From Lichenibacterium ramalinae (GTDB lineage Bacteria; Pseudomonadota; Alphaproteobacteria; Rhizobiales; Beijerinckiaceae): a DNA stretch of 64,000 nucleotides. Positions 62,271 to 64,000 of this stretch are shown piece after piece. Both the position numbers and the translations under genes were made by a program. Within the stretch, counting starts at the first letter, position 1. Each line of letters opens with the position of its first letter. A model generated the notes under the pieces. It was not told where the DNA came from. It did no database searches and worked only from the letters and a program-made list of their open reading frames with translations. The stretch lies in the NCBI RefSeq assembly GCF_004137085.1, contig NZ_QYBC01000017.1:84680-148679 (forward strand), read 5' to 3'.

Positions 62271-64000
62271 GTGCGCATCTCCACATTTTCGCCGATCGAC
62301 CTCCTGCCCGAGCCCGCGCGCGAGTTCCTGGCCCGGCGCTTGGCCGAACTCGCCGGCCTCCTGCTCCTCGGCGGCATCGGGGCCGTGAGCCTCGCGCTCG
62401 CCACCTGGTCGGTCCACGACCCGAGCTGGAACCACGCCGCCGGCGGTCCGGTCCGCAACCTCGCCGGCCCGCCCGGGGCCGTGCTGGCCGACCTCGTCAT
62501 GCAGATGGTCGGCATCGCCATCGTGGCCATCCTGCCGCCGATCTTCTGCTGGGGCCTCACGCTGCTGTCTCGCCATCGGCTGGACCATGCGCGGCTGCGG
62601 CTCGTCCTGCTGGCGACCGGGGCCTCCGGGGCCACGGCCCTGGCCTCCTCGCTGCCGGCTACGGACCGCTGGCCGCTGCCGAGCGGCCTCGGCGGCATCG
62701 TGGGCGACGGCATCCTGGCGCTGCCGCGCCGCCTGCTGGGCCATTCCGAGCCCATGCTGATGCTGGTCGCGCTCGTCTGCGCCGGCGTGGCCATCCTGTC
62801 CCTGACGGCCGCCGCGGGCTTCGGCCTGAAGCCCCCGCCGGGCGAGGAGGAGGACGAGGACGTCGCCGGCGCCTATGACTGGGTGCCGGTCCCCAAGACC
62901 ACGCGCCGCCCTTTCGAGGACGATGCGGACGGCGAGCCCGGCATGGGCATCGTGTCGCTCGGCGCGGCCATCCACGCCGGCCTCAGCGCCAAGGCGGCCC
63001 TCACCCGCCTGGTCCGCCGCGGCGCCGATGCCGGGGCGCCCTGGGCCACGCCGGTGCCGGCCGGTTCGGCGCCCACGGCCGGGCTGGCGGGTGCCGGCGT
63101 CGCGGCCCGCGACGGGCGCGTCGAGCCGAGCTTCCAGGCCACGTCCCGGCCGCGCGACGAGCGCGGGCGCCGCGAGCCCTCCTTCGGCGCCGGCGACGCC
63201 GATACGGCAGAGCGCGTCGCCCCGCGTCCGCCCGCCGGGCGGCCCGAAGCCACCTCCGTGCTGTCGCGCATGGCCGCCGCCGCCGCCCCGTCGCGTGCCG
63301 CGCCGCGCCAGGGCCGCGATGCCCGCTCCGGCGGCTACGACCTGCCGGCGCCCGGCATCCTCACCGAGCCGCGCCACGGCGCCACCGCGATCGTGTCGGA
63401 AGACGCGCTCAGCCAGAACGCGCGCCTGCTGGAAAGCGTGCTGGAGGATTTCGGCGTGCGCGGCGAGATCATCAACGTGCGCCCCGGCCCGGTGGTGACG
63501 CTCTACGAGCTCGAGCCCGCCCCCGGCATCAAGTCGAGCCGCGTCATCGGCCTCGCCGACGACATCGCCCGGTCCATGTCGGCGGTGTCGGCCCGCGTGG
63601 CCGTGGTTCAGGGCCGCAACGTCATCGGCATCGAGCTGCCCAACCAGCGGCGCGAAACCGTGTTCCTGCGCGAACTCGTGGCCTCCGAGGACTTCGTCGA
63701 GTCCAAGCACAAGCTCGCCATCGCGCTCGGCAAGACCATCGGCGGCGAAAGCGTCATCGTCGACCTCGCCCGCATGCCGCACCTGCTCGTCGCCGGCACC
63801 ACCGGCTCGGGCAAGTCTGTCGCCATCAACACCATGATCCTGTCGATCCTGTACCGGCTGAAGCCCGAGCAGTGCCGGCTCATCATGATCGACCCCAAGA
63901 TGCTGGAGCTCAGCGTCTACGACGGCATCCCGCACCTGCTGACGCCCGTCGTCACCGACCCCAAGAAGGCCGTCGTGGCCCTGAAATGGGCGGTGCGCGA
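62271..64000 (+). CDS. ftsK: DNA translocase FtsK (3' part outside window)
   Basis: 576 codons are present with no stop. The N-terminus has four hydrophobic helices (for example [20 protein letters not shown] and [21 protein letters not shown]), then an Ala/Arg/Pro-rich linker (about residues 200-350), then the motor: [28 protein letters not shown], and Walker [19 protein letters not shown] near residue 510, followed by [20 protein letters not shown]. It pumps the terminus region through the septum. The start is a GTG at 62271; the ATG at 62248 is out of frame. The gamma domain lies past the edge. Confidence 0.94.
   Translation, partial: MRISTFSPIDLLPEPAREFLARRLAELAGLLLLGGIGAVSLALATWSVHDPSWNHAAGGPVRNLAGPPGAVLADLVMQMVGIAIVAILPPIFCWGLTLLSRHRLDHARLRLVLLATGASGATALASSLPATDRWPLPSGLGGIVGDGILALPRRLLGHSEPMLMLVALVCAGVAILSLTAAAGFGLKPPPGEEEDEDVAGAYDWVPVPKTTRRPFEDDADGEPGMGIVSLGAAIHAGLSAKAALTRLVRRGADAGAPWATPVPAGSAPTAGLAGAGVAARDGRVEPSFQATSRPRDERGRREPSFGAGDADTAERVAPRPPAGRPEATSVLSRMAAAAAPSRAAPRQGRDARSGGYDLPAPGILTEPRHGATAIVSEDALSQNARLLESVLEDFGVRGEIINVRPGPVVTLYELEPAPGIKSSRVIGLADDIARSMSAVSARVAVVQGRNVIGIELPNQRRETVFLRELVASEDFVESKHKLAIALGKTIGGESVIVDLARMPHLLVAGTTGSGKSVAINTMILSILYRLKPEQCRLIMIDPKMLELSVYDGIPHLLTPVVTDPKKAVVALKWAVR

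Noticed and set aside
61917..63935. Very long minus-strand open frame under amtB/ftsK
   Set aside because: Arg/Gly/His-rich composition and no family match; ftsK on the plus strand has all expected motifs, so this is antisense shadow.
62271..64000. Possible frameshift in ftsK
   Set aside because: A first frame count seemed to disagree between the N-terminus and the Walker A region; recounting from the line coordinates placed both in the same frame with no internal stop.

Overview
The window is a 64 kb chromosomal segment of a very GC-rich (about 70% by eye) alphaproteobacterium. Several things point to Hyphomicrobiales, in the Methylobacterium/Beijerinckia/Lichenihabitans neighbourhood: the complete dcw order with ftsZ, lpxC, bamD and recN behind it; squalene-hopene cyclase with HpnG; meso-DAP-type MurE; the F1-ATPase zeta inhibitor (DUF1476) beside purC; and a glnK-amtB operon. 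I make no species call. Nearly all of it is core chromosome with dense, often overlapping genes (ATGA, GTGA and TGATG junctions). I see no tRNA, rRNA, transposase, phage gene or CRISPR array.

Layout. 1-11 kb is mixed: an efflux-adaptor tail, an AraC/SDR divergent pair, an aspartic protease with a DUF1289 protein, divergent cobS and cobT, a membrane histidine kinase, a uracil-DNA glycosylase-fold protein, a prolyl-oligopeptidase-type peptidase and a TonB-like protein. 11-21.5 kb is a minus-strand carbon cluster in the order tkt, tal, gnd, zwf, two paralogous HAD phosphatases, rpe, pgl and class I fructose-bisphosphate aldolase. That covers almost the whole pentose phosphate pathway. 21.7-24.6 kb is DUF2937-def-fmt-truA on the plus strand. 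24.7-29 kb has hpnG-shc, with a fosmidomycin-resistance-like MFS gene divergent from shc. 29.7-54.3 kb is the division and peptidoglycan block, all minus strand: mraZ, rsmH, ftsL, ftsI, murE, murF, mraY, murD, ftsW, murG, murC, murB, ddl, ftsQ, ftsA, ftsZ, lpxC, bamD, recN and a BrkB/YihY protein. 54.8-64 kb has RNase P RNA, pncB, purC divergent from the zeta subunit gene, tesB, glnK-amtB, and the first 576 codons of ftsK running off the end.

Regulation readable in the DNA. mraZ has a consensus-like promoter overlaid by four (T/C)GGG boxes at exact 10-bp spacing, matching the known MraZ operator. glnK-amtB has a -24/-12 (sigma-54) promoter with a TGC-N11-GCA dyad about 116 bp upstream of the predicted start, the form of an NtrC site, and this dyad covers the tesB stop codon. 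ftsZ has its own upstream region with a strong hairpin and a TTAA-rich palindrome. A CtrA-like half-site lies before ddl.

I found no clearly new multi-gene system. The least explained items are the twin HAD phosphatases inside the pentose phosphate cluster, a 15-bp tandem repeat array in front of gnd, a palindromic repeat array after amtB, a structured terminator-ended region after purC, and a 35-bp duplication joining two convergent gene ends.
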